Positions 63,984-64,000 of a DNA stretch of 64,000 nt are shown here, piece by piece. How positions within the stretch are numbered: the stretch's first letter is position 1; each line of letters opens with the position of its first letter. Source of the stretch: Raineyella sp. W15-4 (GTDB lineage Bacteria; Actinomycetota; Actinomycetes; Propionibacteriales; Propionibacteriaceae). The DNA lies in assembly GCF_033170155.1 (NCBI RefSeq), contig NZ_CP137079.1:1984001-2048000 (forward strand), in the 5' to 3' direction. The notes below the pieces were generated by a model. The model saw only the letters and a program-made list of their open reading frames with translations. It was not told where the DNA came from and ran no database searches. A program made the translations under genes and the position numbers.

Positions 63984-64000
63984 GTGACCCCGCAGCAGCC
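63984..64000 (+). CDS. Probable start of the next gene (cut by window edge)
   Basis: GTG ACC CCG CAG CAG begins an open frame at the edge. It is placed 6 nt after a -10-like TAGGTT and diverges from glgP. In many actinobacteria the gene opposite glgP is glgE (maltosyltransferase); that identity is only a guess from gene order, since just five codons are visible. Confidence 0.3.

Overview
The window is high-GC DNA with actinobacterial gene order: gatCAB-hisI-trpE-trp membrane protein-trpCBA-lgt-gltBD, iscS-mnmA-metE-like-ligA, hisDCBH, and glgX/glgP. DUF222/HNH proteins, DUF554, CYTH-CHAD and HGxxPAAW proteins point to Actinomycetes, possibly Propionibacteriales. That placement is inference; no rRNA or marker was compared.

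Positions 1-23000 are an accessory, IS-rich half. From the left: the 3' end of an IS21-type element (istA end, istB, three 23-bp-spaced end repeats), which cuts an aminotransferase gene. The same gene is cut a second time by a complete IS1634-family element with a 5-bp target duplication. Next comes a lactococcin-972-type bacteriocin locus (ABC ATPase, seven-TM-type permease, secreted 96-aa precursor) beside a NarL/LuxR-type two-component system. After it lie a GtrA-like gene, a small secreted-protein ORF lacking a normal start codon, and an IS21 remnant that abuts hisH. The his operon (hisD-hisC-hisB-hisH, leftward) stops at this scar, so hisA/priA and hisF are not here. A DUF554 gene diverges from hisD across only 18 bp. 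A large peptidoglycan-binding/DUF1906 protein follows. Its 3' end was displaced by a second IS1634-family element flanked by an unusually long 59-60-bp direct repeat. Then come a membrane protein with a truncated paralogue, an IS3 orfA remnant and a lipoprotein.

Positions 23300-64000 are largely conserved chromosome. They hold a DUF2202 protein, an OmpR-type two-component system, a DUF222/HNH protein, ybaK, a small membrane protein and dnaE. After these come a CYTH-CHAD protein, gltD/gltB, CPBP protein/lgt, trpA/trpB/trpC, two small Trp-region membrane proteins, trpE, hisI and gatB/gatA/gatC. The last stretch holds an ACT protein, a VTT-like protein, a CPBP fragment, ligA, a MetE-like protein, mnmA, iscS, and glgX/glgP with the probable first codons of the next gene at the right edge. 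Most of these form tightly overlapped (ATGA/GTGA) leftward operons.

Several stand-alone genes (hisD, DUF554, dnaE, ligA, iscS, glgP) have a TANNNT -10-like hexamer 6-7 nt before the start codon and no convincing ribosome binding site. This suggests leaderless transcription. The most system-like novelty is the lactococcin-972-type cluster with its adjacent two-component system. The most striking structural events are the doubly interrupted aminotransferase and the long-duplication IS1634-type insertion.
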